From: JAJDZL01 sp965220665
Lineage (GTDB): Bacteria > Pseudomonadota > Gammaproteobacteria > Arenicellales > JAJDZL01
DNA length: 64,000 nucleotides
Assembly (NCBI GenBank): GCA_965220665.1
Contig: CBDCQQ010000005.1
Span: forward strand, 2,108,001 to 2,172,000
Reading direction: 5' to 3'
The translations under genes and the position numbers were made by a program. Below are positions 1 through 7,715 of this stretch, one piece after another; position 1 is the stretch's first letter, and every line of letters begins with the position of its first letter. The notes beneath the pieces were generated by a model. It made no database searches. It saw only the letters and a list, made by a program, of their open reading frames with translations, and was not told the DNA's origin.

Positions 1-1
1 G

Positions 2-304
2 TTGCTGACTACGACAATGAATATGCAGTGGGAAACAATTAAGCAACTCAAGGCGGAAGGCATGCGAGGTGATGTCAAGGTGTTTGTCGGCGGAGCACCG
101 ATCAGCCAAGGTTGGTGCGACAAAATTGGAGCTGACGCATATGGTGTTGATGCTCTGGTCGCTGTGGAAAAAGCGAAAGCCTGCGTGCAGGAATACCGCG
201 ACATAAAAGGTGGAGACCCTGCATTGCACGGTGCGATGCTCGCACTCGATGCAGAACGCGTTGCGCAACAGGCGGCTAAGCTTGAGGCAGTAGCAAGCGG
301 CTAA
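2..304 (+). CDS. Corrinoid (B12-binding) methyltransferase partner protein, C-terminal part
   Basis: The 5' end lies outside the window; about 100 C-terminal residues are present. They match the last part of a cobalamin-binding Rossmann domain of the MtbC/MttC type: a TIKQLKAEG helix, the strand VKVFVGGAP, then CDKIGADAYG and a final helix. Such proteins carry a methyl-corrinoid between a substrate-specific methyltransferase and an acceptor methyltransferase. The lower-axial-ligand DxHxxG motif would be upstream and cannot be seen. A tail of about 35 residues beyond the domain is longer than usual. The substrate cannot be told from this fragment. Confidence 0.75.
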   Translation: MLTTTMNMQWETIKQLKAEGMRGDVKVFVGGAPISQGWCDKIGADAYGVDALVAVEKAKACVQEYRDIKGGDPALHGAMLALDAERVAQQAAKLEAVASG

Positions 305-356
305 GCATCGTTATTCGGAGAAATTCATCCAGTGAGATGATTTCAACAAATTTCAG

Positions 357-1493
357 ATGAACGAAGCTATCACGATTGCGCGTCGTCGCCGAAGGCGAAT
401 AATTTTACCGATAATCGTCGGTATCATTCTGTTTATTATTCAGTTGTCTGGACAGTACAGTGCCGGCTTGGCTTACGGATTGCTGTTCGTTTCGGTTGTA
501 TTGCTGATCGCTGGGATGGCTGCCCTAATTCTGTTGGTCTTTACCCAAGTTGGTGACGCTAAGTCCCTCAGTGCAACAATGCGTTGGCTATTCACCGTTG
601 CTGGATGGGCGTATGTGATTGGTGTTTTTGATCTTTCCGGTCACTTTATTGCACAGGCACTAATCGGACAGGTTGAACTGCAATGGATATTCTTTGGACC
701 TGCTGCACTTGTCAGTATTGTCCTGTTTGATATTGGAATGTATCAAGTGATTTATTCGAAGAATCAACCGACCTGGGAACGATATCGGCAGCACATTCGA
801 CGTGAAGATGCTGAGCCTGCGGCAATGCGAGACACCTTTATAACTGATGTGGCTTTTCACACCAACCTGATGTCGGTCAGTGGATTGCGCTGGCTTCGTC
901 ACACACTGATGTTTTGGGGATTTGTACTGTTGTTTGCAGTAGAAGTCGCTGCGGTTTTTGTGCGAGAAGGAATTCCCGCATTTGGCTGGACAGACATTTG
1001 GGAGATCCTTGATCACCCAGTTCGACTTGCATTTGATTTTGCTTTTGAATTTTTCGGATTTATGGTGTTGACAGGCTGTCTGCTTGCATTTATCTGGCGC
1101 ATAAAGGCCAGCAATACTGATGAGTCAAAGTATGCCGATACTCCGTCAGCTGTATTCCTTTTCCTAGTTGTGTTGAGTGGTTTTTTACTGGAAGGAGGTC
1201 GATTGGCGATGGACGGGCTTCCTGCGGGATCGGGTTTGTCATTCGTTGGCTGGATCTTTGCATCCATGGCACCTGGCGAGTCTGGGTTTTTGGCATCCGC
1301 GTATACGCCGCTTTGGTACCTTCATGTCTTCGGTTCGTTGGGGTTTATTGTCTATGTTCCAGCACACAGACTGGCGCATTCTTGCGCGACTCCAGTCGGT
1401 CGAATGATGAATTCACAGAAGAAAATATTGGATAGAAAACGGGAACACTCTCTGCGCGGACTGATGTCAGGCACGCGCGGTCCCATGAAATAA
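357..1493 (+). CDS. NarI/HdrE/DsrM-like membrane cytochrome b subunit
   Basis: A 378-aa integral membrane protein with about eight hydrophobic segments; two lie at residues 15-65 and the rest are spread between about 75 and 345. Histidines suited to haem b ligation sit in the segments around WLRHTLMFWGF (about residue 180), DHPVRLAFDF (about 220) and LHVFGSLGF followed by VPAHRLAHS near the C terminus. This arrangement is typical of quinone-interacting gamma subunits of the NarI, HdrE and DsrM group. The N terminus has a basic RRRRRR run just before the first membrane segment, which would be cytoplasmic. It starts 52 bp after the corrinoid-protein gene and may be co-transcribed with it. The redox partner is not in the window. 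Family-level assignment is good, exact function unknown. Confidence 0.6.
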   Translation: MNEAITIARRRRRRIILPIIVGIILFIIQLSGQYSAGLAYGLLFVSVVLLIAGMAALILLVFTQVGDAKSLSATMRWLFTVAGWAYVIGVFDLSGHFIAQALIGQVELQWIFFGPAALVSIVLFDIGMYQVIYSKNQPTWERYRQHIRREDAEPAAMRDTFITDVAFHTNLMSVSGLRWLRHTLMFWGFVLLFAVEVAAVFVREGIPAFGWTDIWEILDHPVRLAFDFAFEFFGFMVLTGCLLAFIWRIKASNTDESKYADTPSAVFLFLVVLSGFLLEGGRLAMDGLPAGSGLSFVGWIFASMAPGESGFLASAYTPLWYLHVFGSLGFIVYVPAHRLAHSCATPVGRMMNSQKKILDRKREHSLRGLMSGTRGPMK

Positions 1494-1510
1494 TTTGTAT
1501 GAGATAGAAA

Positions 1511-2317
1511 ATGAGTCGAATAATTGCAATTTATGGAAAGACTTGCACACTGAAATCTGATGTAGCTCGGGCAATCTCTCGTCTGACTGGTTACAAAATG
1601 GCGAGTCGGGGCGAGGCGGTAACGACACAAGCCTTGTTAGCGAAGCAGCAAAGTGGAAATGAAGTCGATCTTGAGTTTCACCTTGAGCTGGATGCCTACA
1701 CAAGATCAATGCTCAATTGGCCGGACCCTGTGCTGATTTTGGAAAGCCGATTCATGGATGCAGTCCTCAATGACATTGACGATGTCTTTTTTGTACGCAT
1801 GTACAGTGAAAACTCAGCCCGGGAAACTCGTTGGGACCACCGCAAAGAAGAGGGTGGTGGACGCACACGGCAAATTGGTGAAAGTGTTGCTCAGCGTGAT
1901 AGGAATGACGATGAACTTCGTAAAGAACTTTATCCTGATGCAGTAGAAATGAGTCCTGATATGGAAATCGACACAACTGAAGGAAAAGCCTATGACTATG
2001 CAATAAAGATCTGGTCGAAATTCACCTCAGAAGATCTGTCACATCTAGTTGTTTCTGGCGTTAGTGAAATGGACAAGAAGCAAACCAAGGGGCTGAAACC
2101 AGGTGCATCTGCTGGCCAAGTTGTTGTTTACAATGCTCTTCGCAATCCTTTTGGTGGTTATATCAATGATGATGAAAGTGGCCGAAATGTGTTTATTCAC
2201 AAAAGTGCGGTTGAATCAAGCGGTATGGGTGAGTTAATAAAAGGTCAAAGAGTTCGTTTCCAGATTGTTGAGGATGGATTTGGCGGCTTTCGGGCAATTG
2301 ATATTCAAGCGGAGTGA
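1511..2317 (+). CDS. P-loop kinase-like protein fused to a C-terminal cold-shock domain
   Basis: A 268-aa protein with two recognisable parts. The first about 180 residues resemble cytidylate-kinase-like P-loop proteins: AIYGKTCTLKSDVARAI is a Walker-A-like loop in which the usual glycine before the lysine is leucine, followed by a helix and a SRGEAVTTQ segment. ILESRFMDAV could be the second nucleotide-binding strand. The last about 65 residues match a cold-shock (CSD) fold: NPFGGYINDD (RNP1-like), NVFIHKSAVESSG (RNP2), then GQRVRFQIVEDGFGG. Fusion of a kinase-like domain to an RNA-binding CSD is uncommon. It begins 17 bp after the cytochrome gene and heads a run of small genes. Kinase activity is uncertain because of the altered P-loop. 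Confidence 0.55.
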   Translation: MSRIIAIYGKTCTLKSDVARAISRLTGYKMASRGEAVTTQALLAKQQSGNEVDLEFHLELDAYTRSMLNWPDPVLILESRFMDAVLNDIDDVFFVRMYSENSARETRWDHRKEEGGGRTRQIGESVAQRDRNDDELRKELYPDAVEMSPDMEIDTTEGKAYDYAIKIWSKFTSEDLSHLVVSGVSEMDKKQTKGLKPGASAGQVVVYNALRNPFGGYINDDESGRNVFIHKSAVESSGMGELIKGQRVRFQIVEDGFGGFRAIDIQAE

Positions 2318-2329
2318 ATAATTGGCATC

Positions 2330-2602
2330 ATGCCAGAGTTAAAGGACGTTTTACCTCTTCTGATGAATGATGCTCGTTTTCGGAATAGCGAAGCATACAC
2401 TTTGCGCAACCAGCAGGTAACGGCTATTCAGCTGACAACCGGTTCCCCTTGCTCTTCACATAGTGAACTATTCTCACCGTGGCCGGGCCAGGAAACAGGA
2501 GTTACAGAATGGTATGCGCTTGATAACGGTTTTGCTGTTGGCAAAGCAACTGACCAAGACGGCTGTGAGTATTATCCAGTTACCTGCTTGATGCAAAGAT
2601 AG
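2330..2602 (+). CDS. Hypothetical protein, 90 aa
   Basis: A small soluble protein starting 12 bp after the P-loop/CSD gene and ending 1 bp before the CDGSH gene, so probably translated from the same transcript. It contains a single CPS-like turn (SPCSSHSELFSPWPG) and an aromatic C-terminal half, with no membrane segment or known motif. I do not recognise a family. The tight spacing on both sides is the best evidence that it is real. Confidence 0.5.
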   Translation: MPELKDVLPLLMNDARFRNSEAYTLRNQQVTAIQLTTGSPCSSHSELFSPWPGQETGVTEWYALDNGFAVGKATDQDGCEYYPVTCLMQR

Positions 2603-2603
2603 C

Positions 2604-2864
2604 ATGACCCTTCCTGCCTGTCCCCAGAAGTCCCCTTATGTTGTCATGGTAGAGGAAGGTAAACAGTATGCCTGGTGTAGTTGCGGATTAAGTGAAAATC
2701 AACCATGGTGTGATGGAATGCATCGTGGTTCTGGTTTCAAACCCATCAAGTTTGTTGCCCCTATTTCAGGAGAGTTTTATATGTGCGGTTGCAAACGTTC
2801 GGACAATGCTCCCTATTGCTTTGGTAACTGTATGGGTCATGCTCCGGTCCATAGTACAGGCTAA
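2604..2864 (+). CDS. Tandem CDGSH-type iron-sulfur protein
   Basis: An 86-aa protein with two CDGSH-like modules. The first is canonical, CSCGLSENQPWCDGMH, providing the three cysteines and one histidine that bind a 2Fe-2S cluster. The second, CGCKRSDNAPYCFGNCMGH, keeps CxC, NAP and the third cysteine, but the DGxH part is altered to FGNCMGH; that histidine or the extra cysteine may substitute. Tandem CDGSH proteins of about 80-90 aa are known in proteobacteria and are thought to act in electron or cluster transfer. It sits in the gene run that begins with the P-loop/CSD gene. Confidence 0.75.
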   Translation: MTLPACPQKSPYVVMVEEGKQYAWCSCGLSENQPWCDGMHRGSGFKPIKFVAPISGEFYMCGCKRSDNAPYCFGNCMGHAPVHSTG

Positions 2865-2881
2865 ACTGGATAGAAAAAATT

Positions 2882-3163
2882 ATGTACATTTGTGTCATCG
2901 TCAGACACAACCTGGTGAAACAAATTCAACATCAGAATGATCTGAATAAGGATCAGCTTGTGTTGAAAACCAATCTGGAAGCAGGAACGCTGCTATCAGA
3001 GAATTTCCAAGCCAATAATTGTATTGACGGGGACTACTTTTTCGATGATGACCAACGCGCTAAAACCTTCGCATCTGTTTGTATGGACTTCACACAAAAG
3101 TTGCTGCAAAGTAGACTGGAGCGAATTGAAAGCCTCAACTCCGGGGAAGAGTTCACTGCATAA
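2882..3163 (+). CDS. Hypothetical protein, 93 aa
   Basis: A small acidic protein starting 17 bp after the CDGSH gene on the same strand. The N-terminal half contains a run of hydrophilic residues, and the middle has DGDYFFDDDQRAKTFASVC followed by a probable helix. No family is recognised. It is the last gene of the close-packed run; a 42-bp gap follows before the hydrolase gene. Real by spacing and reading-frame composition, function unknown. Confidence 0.45.
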   Translation: MYICVIVRHNLVKQIQHQNDLNKDQLVLKTNLEAGTLLSENFQANNCIDGDYFFDDDQRAKTFASVCMDFTQKLLQSRLERIESLNSGEEFTA

Positions 3164-3205
3164 GACAGCGACACTGCATTTTACCGAGGAGGAAATCCAA
3201 TAGCC

Positions 3206-4027
3206 ATGATTGTGTCAAGGCAATCTAGCACTGTTAAGTCAGTATTCCTGAGCGTTTTAGCCATAGCCGGGTTAAGTGTAACTCTCTTCGTTGAGGCTGC
3301 TGACAATTCACCAGATTATGAAAGGGAGCAGCGATTAATTGATGAAGCAGAGGTTGGACTATTTGATGGCGAAATCGTATATTTTCCGGCTGGCAACAGA
3401 GATGTTTTCGCTTTATTATCAGAACCAGAGGAACCGATTATTGAAGGTATCGTCGTGTTGTTGCACGGACGGGGGTTTCATCCTGACTGGCCACAAGTCG
3501 TTGGACCACTGCGAGAAGGTTTAACTGACAACGGAATTCCAACATTCTCCGTACAGATGCCAGTGCTTGCCAAAGATGCAAAATACTACGACTATCTTGA
3601 AATCATACCCGAATCATTTCCGCGAATTCAGGGTGCAATCGATTTTTTAAGTGATTCGGGCTATGAGTGGATAGCAATAGCAGCGCACAGTTGTTCAGTT
3701 CACATGACAATGTCATGGATTCAACAGTTTGGCGATTCAGGATTTCATGCCTATGCCGGTATAGGCATGGGTGCAACAGATTATCGACAGCCGATGTTAC
3801 AGCCCTTTCCCTTCGATCAGATCAGCTTGCCCATACTGGATTTATTTGGCAGTCAAGACTATCCCGCAGTAGTTAAGGGTGCTTCTGAACGAATAGAAGC
3901 CATACAAGCCGTCGGCAACACTCAATCGGCACAGATCATCATTGATGGTGCTGATCACTTTTTTGAAGATTACGAGGACGAGTTGGTCAGCGCGATTACT
4001 GAGTGGATTACTTCGCTACATAATTAG
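3206..4027 (+). CDS. Exported alpha/beta-hydrolase (DUF3530-like)
   Basis: A 273-aa protein with a probable signal peptide (hydrophobic stretch VFLSVLAIAGLSVTLFVEA, cleavage near residue 31). The body is an alpha/beta-hydrolase of the DUF3530 type: VVLLHGRGFHPDWP provides the oxyanion-hole strand, TFSVQMPVL follows, AAHSCSVHM carries the presumed serine nucleophile, DLFGSQD an acidic residue and GADHFF the histidine. The substrate is unknown. A GAGGAGG Shine-Dalgarno lies about 14 bp upstream of the chosen ATG, longer than usual, so initiation slightly earlier at a non-ATG codon is possible. Confidence 0.65.
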   Translation: MIVSRQSSTVKSVFLSVLAIAGLSVTLFVEAADNSPDYEREQRLIDEAEVGLFDGEIVYFPAGNRDVFALLSEPEEPIIEGIVVLLHGRGFHPDWPQVVGPLREGLTDNGIPTFSVQMPVLAKDAKYYDYLEIIPESFPRIQGAIDFLSDSGYEWIAIAAHSCSVHMTMSWIQQFGDSGFHAYAGIGMGATDYRQPMLQPFPFDQISLPILDLFGSQDYPAVVKGASERIEAIQAVGNTQSAQIIIDGADHFFEDYEDELVSAITEWITSLHN

Positions 4028-4052
4028 CAAAATGCACTTCAGAGGTTGATGA

Positions 4053-4748
4053 TTAATCTCCAATACCGACCTTATCGATGTCGAGGTGTCGGATGTCTTC
4101 ACCTCTCACAAAATAAACGATGTGCTCACAAATGTTGCAGCTTCTGTCTGCCACTCGTTCCAGTGAACGAATTGTCCACAGGATATCTATGGCTTCTGGA
4201 ATAGATTCCGAGTCAGCCATCATCCAATTGATCAATTTCTTCAGCGAATTGCGAAATTTTTTGTCAACTTTCTTTTCTTGTCGGATAAGCTCTAAGGAAG
4301 AAGAGTCGTCAGTCGATTCAAATGCTTCCAGAGTGAGATTGAGATGGGTTAGAACGCGATTGCAGAGTTTCTCCAAGTCTTCGTAAACTGGAATATTGTC
4401 TGACACGTAAGTGGCTCGACTGCCCATGAGTGCGATCCGGGTTATTTCATCGCCCATACGCTCAAGATCGTTGACAGTCTTTAAAATCATCACAACAAAC
4501 CTTAAGTCTCCCGCCGCCGGCTGACGACGTGCCAGAAGTTCTGTGCTTTTTCTATCGATTTCAACTTCCAGGCGATTTACAAGCACTTCGTTGTCTGCTA
4601 CCAGTTGAGCTAGCATTCTGTCACCCCTTGCCAGGGCATTGGTCGCATGTTTCAGTTGACTTTCGATGAGTCTTCCCATCTCAATTGTCTGCTCACCCAG
4701 TTCTGCCAACTCAACATCGAACATGGTGGAATAGTGGCCTTCAATCAT
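4053..4748 (-). CDS. phoU: Phosphate transport system regulator PhoU
   Basis: A 231-aa all-helical protein with the two PhoU repeats; each contains the metal-binding ExxxD-type pattern (DLERMGDEITRIA in the first, SLERVADRSCNICEH in the second). PhoU links the Pst transporter to the PhoR/PhoB two-component system and shuts down phosphate uptake and signalling when phosphate is plentiful. Here phoU is transcribed away from pstSCAB rather than being the last gene of the pst operon as in Escherichia coli. Its length matches the family norm. Confidence 0.92.
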   Translation of the reverse strand: MIEGHYSTMFDVELAELGEQTIEMGRLIESQLKHATNALARGDRMLAQLVADNEVLVNRLEVEIDRKSTELLARRQPAAGDLRFVVMILKTVNDLERMGDEITRIALMGSRATYVSDNIPVYEDLEKLCNRVLTHLNLTLEAFESTDDSSSLELIRQEKKVDKKFRNSLKKLINWMMADSESIPEAIDILWTIRSLERVADRSCNICEHIVYFVRGEDIRHLDIDKVGIGD

Positions 4749-4972
4749 TGATCATCGGTACTCCAAATAACTGATTAAACAACGTTAACTTCCAACGAAT
4801 AGGTGATTTTATTTAGTCAGTCGAACAAATTCGCCAAATTTGGCAACCGTACTAAATCAAACACTTCATTGATCATTCTGATCAAAAAATTAACTTACAA
4901 CCTTATTTCTTTGATTGAAAGAATCTAAAAATCTCCTAGCAAAAAAACACAATTATTTTTTCATTTTTTGTA

Positions 4973-5000
4973 TTGACAAACCGAAATTATCCACTATATT
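4973..5000 (+). promoter_or_regulatory. Sigma70-type promoter for pstS
   Basis: A perfect -35 box TTGACA at 4973-4978 and a -10 box TATATT at 4995-5000 are separated by 16 bp. The A/T-rich stretch just upstream could act as an UP element. It lies about 80 bp ahead of the pstS start. I did not find a clear pair of Pho-box repeats, so dependence on PhoB is unproven. The 330-bp phoU-pstS intergenic region otherwise holds no gene. Confidence 0.65.
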
Positions 5001-5007
5001 TGCTATT

Positions 5008-5021
5008 GAAGTGATCACTTC
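5008..5021. promoter_or_regulatory. 14-bp perfect palindrome at the pstS transcription start
   Basis: GAAGTGATCACTTC is a perfect 14-bp palindrome starting 8 bp after the -10 box of the pstS promoter, where a bound protein would block or modulate initiation. The regulator is unknown. It could also be the first stem of the 5' leader. Confidence 0.35.
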
Positions 5022-5078
5022 AAACCCGACTTCGACGACCTATTTCAGGTCGATTAATTCATCAACTGGAGATGTGAC

Positions 5079-6149
5079 ATGTTTAATCAGTCGTCAAGTC
5101 TCAGGGTTTTCCTGATTGTTCTAGCAGTTATGCTAGCGTCTATTTCAGCCTCCACTCAGGCTGCCGAAAGAGACTACATCAGCATCGTAGGTTCTTCTAC
5201 TGTATATCCATTCGCAACGGTTGTTGCTGAGCGATTTGGAACTAGCACACAGTACAAAGCCCCAATAATTGAATCAACTGGTTCTGGCGGTGGCCTGAAA
5301 CTGTTTTGCGCTGGTATTGGCGTTTCCCATCCTGACGTTACGAACGCATCGCGTCGTATCAAGCAGTCGGAAATCGACAAATGCGCTGAAAACGGTATCA
5401 ATGACATCGTCGAAATCAAGATCGGCTACGACGGAATTGTTCTTGCAAATTCCACTAGTGCCAAACGAATGAGCCTTTCTCGCAGGGACGTTTTTCTCGC
5501 CCTTGCGAAAAACATTCCGAATCCAGATGGATCTGAATCACTCATTCAAAATCCTCACATGACGTGGAAGGATGTAAACTCTGAACTTCCAGAGATTGCG
5601 ATTCGAGTGCTCGGCCCACCGCCGACATCTGGAACTCGCGACGCTTTTGCCGAACTGGCGCTTGAAGCAGGCTGCAAGACTTTTGACTGGCTCAAAGCAA
5701 TGCGAAAGACTGACAAAAGCCAGTACAAGTCCATTTGCCACGGAGTCCGTGAAGATGGTGGTTGGGTAGAAGCAGGTGAGAACGACAATCTAATCGTTCA
5801 GAAGTTGAATGCAGATTCTGAATCTTTAGGCGTTTTTGGTTTCAGTTTTCTTGATCAGAACTCAGACTTGGTTCAGGGTTCGGTTATTGATGGTGTTGAG
5901 CCGGAATTTGAAAACATCGCCAACGGTTCCTACAAAATTTCTAGACCTTTATATTTCTACGTGAAGACCGCTCACGTTAACCTGATTCCTGGAATCAAGG
6001 AATACATTACGGAATTCACAAGCGACCGTGCTTGGGGTGAAGATGGCTACTTGGTTGACAAAGGAATGATTCCAATGTCAGACGAGGAGAGAAATCAGTT
6101 CAAGACGGCCGGCATGGAGTTGACAACCGTCAGACTCGCTTCTGAATAA
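5079..6149 (+). CDS. pstS: Phosphate ABC transporter substrate-binding protein PstS
   Basis: A 356-aa periplasmic protein with a clear signal peptide (hydrophobic core FLIVLAVMLASISAS, cleavage after about residue 28 at TQA-AE). Phosphate-contact signatures are visible: IVGSSTVYPF at the N terminus, ESTGSGGGLKLF, NASRRIKQSE and PPTSGTRDAF. It delivers phosphate to PstCA. A GGAG Shine-Dalgarno lies a few bases before the ATG. It is first in pstSCAB and separated from pstC by a 174-bp gap with a large hairpin. Confidence 0.93.
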   Translation: MFNQSSSLRVFLIVLAVMLASISASTQAAERDYISIVGSSTVYPFATVVAERFGTSTQYKAPIIESTGSGGGLKLFCAGIGVSHPDVTNASRRIKQSEIDKCAENGINDIVEIKIGYDGIVLANSTSAKRMSLSRRDVFLALAKNIPNPDGSESLIQNPHMTWKDVNSELPEIAIRVLGPPPTSGTRDAFAELALEAGCKTFDWLKAMRKTDKSQYKSICHGVREDGGWVEAGENDNLIVQKLNADSESLGVFGFSFLDQNSDLVQGSVIDGVEPEFENIANGSYKISRPLYFYVKTAHVNLIPGIKEYITEFTSDRAWGEDGYLVDKGMIPMSDEERNQFKTAGMELTTVRLASE

Positions 6150-6211
6150 ACTATTTAATCAATAGTTTAAATTTCAATGTTGTCATTGTTTTTCAATGGC
6201 AATAGAGAGTA

Positions 6212-6270
6212 AATCTTGGTACGTCTTACCGATGGGTCGATTGTCTCCTGTCGGTAAGACGTCTAAGATT
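6212..6270 (+). terminator. Intercistronic hairpin between pstS and pstC
   Basis: ACGTCTTACCGA at 6221-6232 pairs perfectly with TCGGTAAGACGT at 6251-6262 (12-bp stem, 18-nt loop), and an outer 6-bp stem joins 6212-6217 with 6265-6270. No T-run follows, so it is more likely a partial terminator or mRNA-stabilising structure than a strong terminator. It would raise PstS over the membrane subunits. Confidence 0.55.
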
Positions 6271-6323
6271 GACTTTATTTCACTCGCAATTTAATCTGTG
6301 TTTTTTGACGGAAGTAAAATCAG

Positions 6324-7715
6324 GTGACCGGCTGGACTTTAGTTTTATTAGTATTGGCGCTGTCGTCACTGTTTTATTTTTTGGCGAAACGGCGCTCACT
6401 TCGAGTAGCGACGACGGTAGGTGGCATTCATAAGCTACATTCAGCACCACGCTACTACGGTGTTGTGGCAGCTTTGCTGTTCGCTGTACCAGCAATGTTG
6501 GTGCTGGGTGTATGGTTGAGCATCGACCAGAACATCGTTCTAAAAATTGTCTTAACTGAATACTTCCCTGAACTCAATTGGGAGTCGCAAGTTGATGTAG
6601 ATTGGCTGACCAGTCAGATACAGATTCTTGCCCAAACTGGAAGGTTGGAAAATGTCGAAAATGCTGAGGTATTGAATGCAGCAGCAGATCGATATCAATA
6701 TTTGACCAGTCTGAGCGAGACACTTCGAAATGCATCAGTCTTAGCACTTGGCGCGATAGTAAGCTTTATCTTTATATTGTTCATTTCCGCGCGACTAAAG
6801 GCACGGCCGATCGCAGAAACATTAGTTCAAGGCCTTCTCATATTTAGTTCTCTGATTGCAATATTTACGACAATCGGGATTGTGCTCTCTGTCTTGTTTG
6901 AAGCAATTAGTTTTTTCAGAATCATTCCTTTCACCGAGTTTATGTTTGGGTTTGAATGGAGCCCACAAATTGCCATTCGAGAGGACCAGGTTGGATCATC
7001 TGGTCTGTTTGGTAGCATACCCTTATTTACCGGTACTTTGTTAATCGCCGCTGTCGCCATGACTGTAGCGGTACCTGTGGGTCTATTGTCTGCAATCTAT
7101 CTTGCTGAATACGCGTCCCCTAATGTACGATCATTCGCCAAACCAGCACTGGAAATACTCGCAGGTGTTCCAACCGTAGTGTACGGATTCTTTGCAGCGC
7201 TGGTGGTAGCGCCTTACCTGTCTGATCTCGGTGCATACTTAGGATTGGATATTGCCCACGAGAGCGCATTGGCGGCAGGGGTTGTGATGGGAATCATGAT
7301 TATTCCTTTCGTATCTTCGCTATCAGATGACGTGATAACAGCATTACCTCAGTCGATTCGAGAGGCTTCTCTGGCTTGTGGTGCTACGAAATCAGAAACG
7401 ATCAAGAAAGTAGTTTTTCCTGCTGCATTGCCTGGCATTGTGGGGGCGTTGTTGTTAGCCATTTCTCGTGCAATTGGTGAAACGATGATTGTGCTCATGG
7501 CAGCAGGTTTAGCAGCAAAGCTTACCGCCAATCCATTGGAATCCGTAACAACCGTTACTGTACAAATCGTAACGCTTTTGGTAGGTGATCAGGAATTTGA
7601 CAATCCGAAAACCCTTGCGGCATTTGCGTTGGGATTGACGTTGTTTGTTGCAACTCTAGTGCTTAACATGACCGCTTTGTATATCGTTCGAAAATACAGT
7701 GAGCAGTATGACTAG
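6324..7715 (+). CDS. pstC: Phosphate ABC transporter permease PstC
   Basis: A 463-aa membrane protein. The C-terminal about 250 residues hold the binding-protein-dependent permease domain, with the EAA-type coupling loop SIREASLACGATKSETIKKV. The N-terminal 200 residues carry two or three extra membrane segments and a periplasmic insert, as in the long PstC forms of marine gammaproteobacteria. The start taken is GTG at 6324. The end overlaps the predicted pstA start by 17 bp, indicating translational coupling. It forms the inner-membrane channel with PstA. Confidence 0.9.
   Translation: MTGWTLVLLVLALSSLFYFLAKRRSLRVATTVGGIHKLHSAPRYYGVVAALLFAVPAMLVLGVWLSIDQNIVLKIVLTEYFPELNWESQVDVDWLTSQIQILAQTGRLENVENAEVLNAAADRYQYLTSLSETLRNASVLALGAIVSFIFILFISARLKARPIAETLVQGLLIFSSLIAIFTTIGIVLSVLFEAISFFRIIPFTEFMFGFEWSPQIAIREDQVGSSGLFGSIPLFTGTLLIAAVAMTVAVPVGLLSAIYLAEYASPNVRSFAKPALEILAGVPTVVYGFFAALVVAPYLSDLGAYLGLDIAHESALAAGVVMGIMIIPFVSSLSDDVITALPQSIREASLACGATKSETIKKVVFPAALPGIVGALLLAISRAIGETMIVLMAAGLAAKLTANPLESVTTVTVQIVTLLVGDQEFDNPKTLAAFALGLTLFVATLVLNMTALYIVRKYSEQYD

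Noticed and set aside
357..1493. Possible DsrM of a reverse dissimilatory sulfite reductase system
   Set aside because: No other dsr genes are near; the sequence supports only membership of the wider NarI/HdrE/DsrM group.
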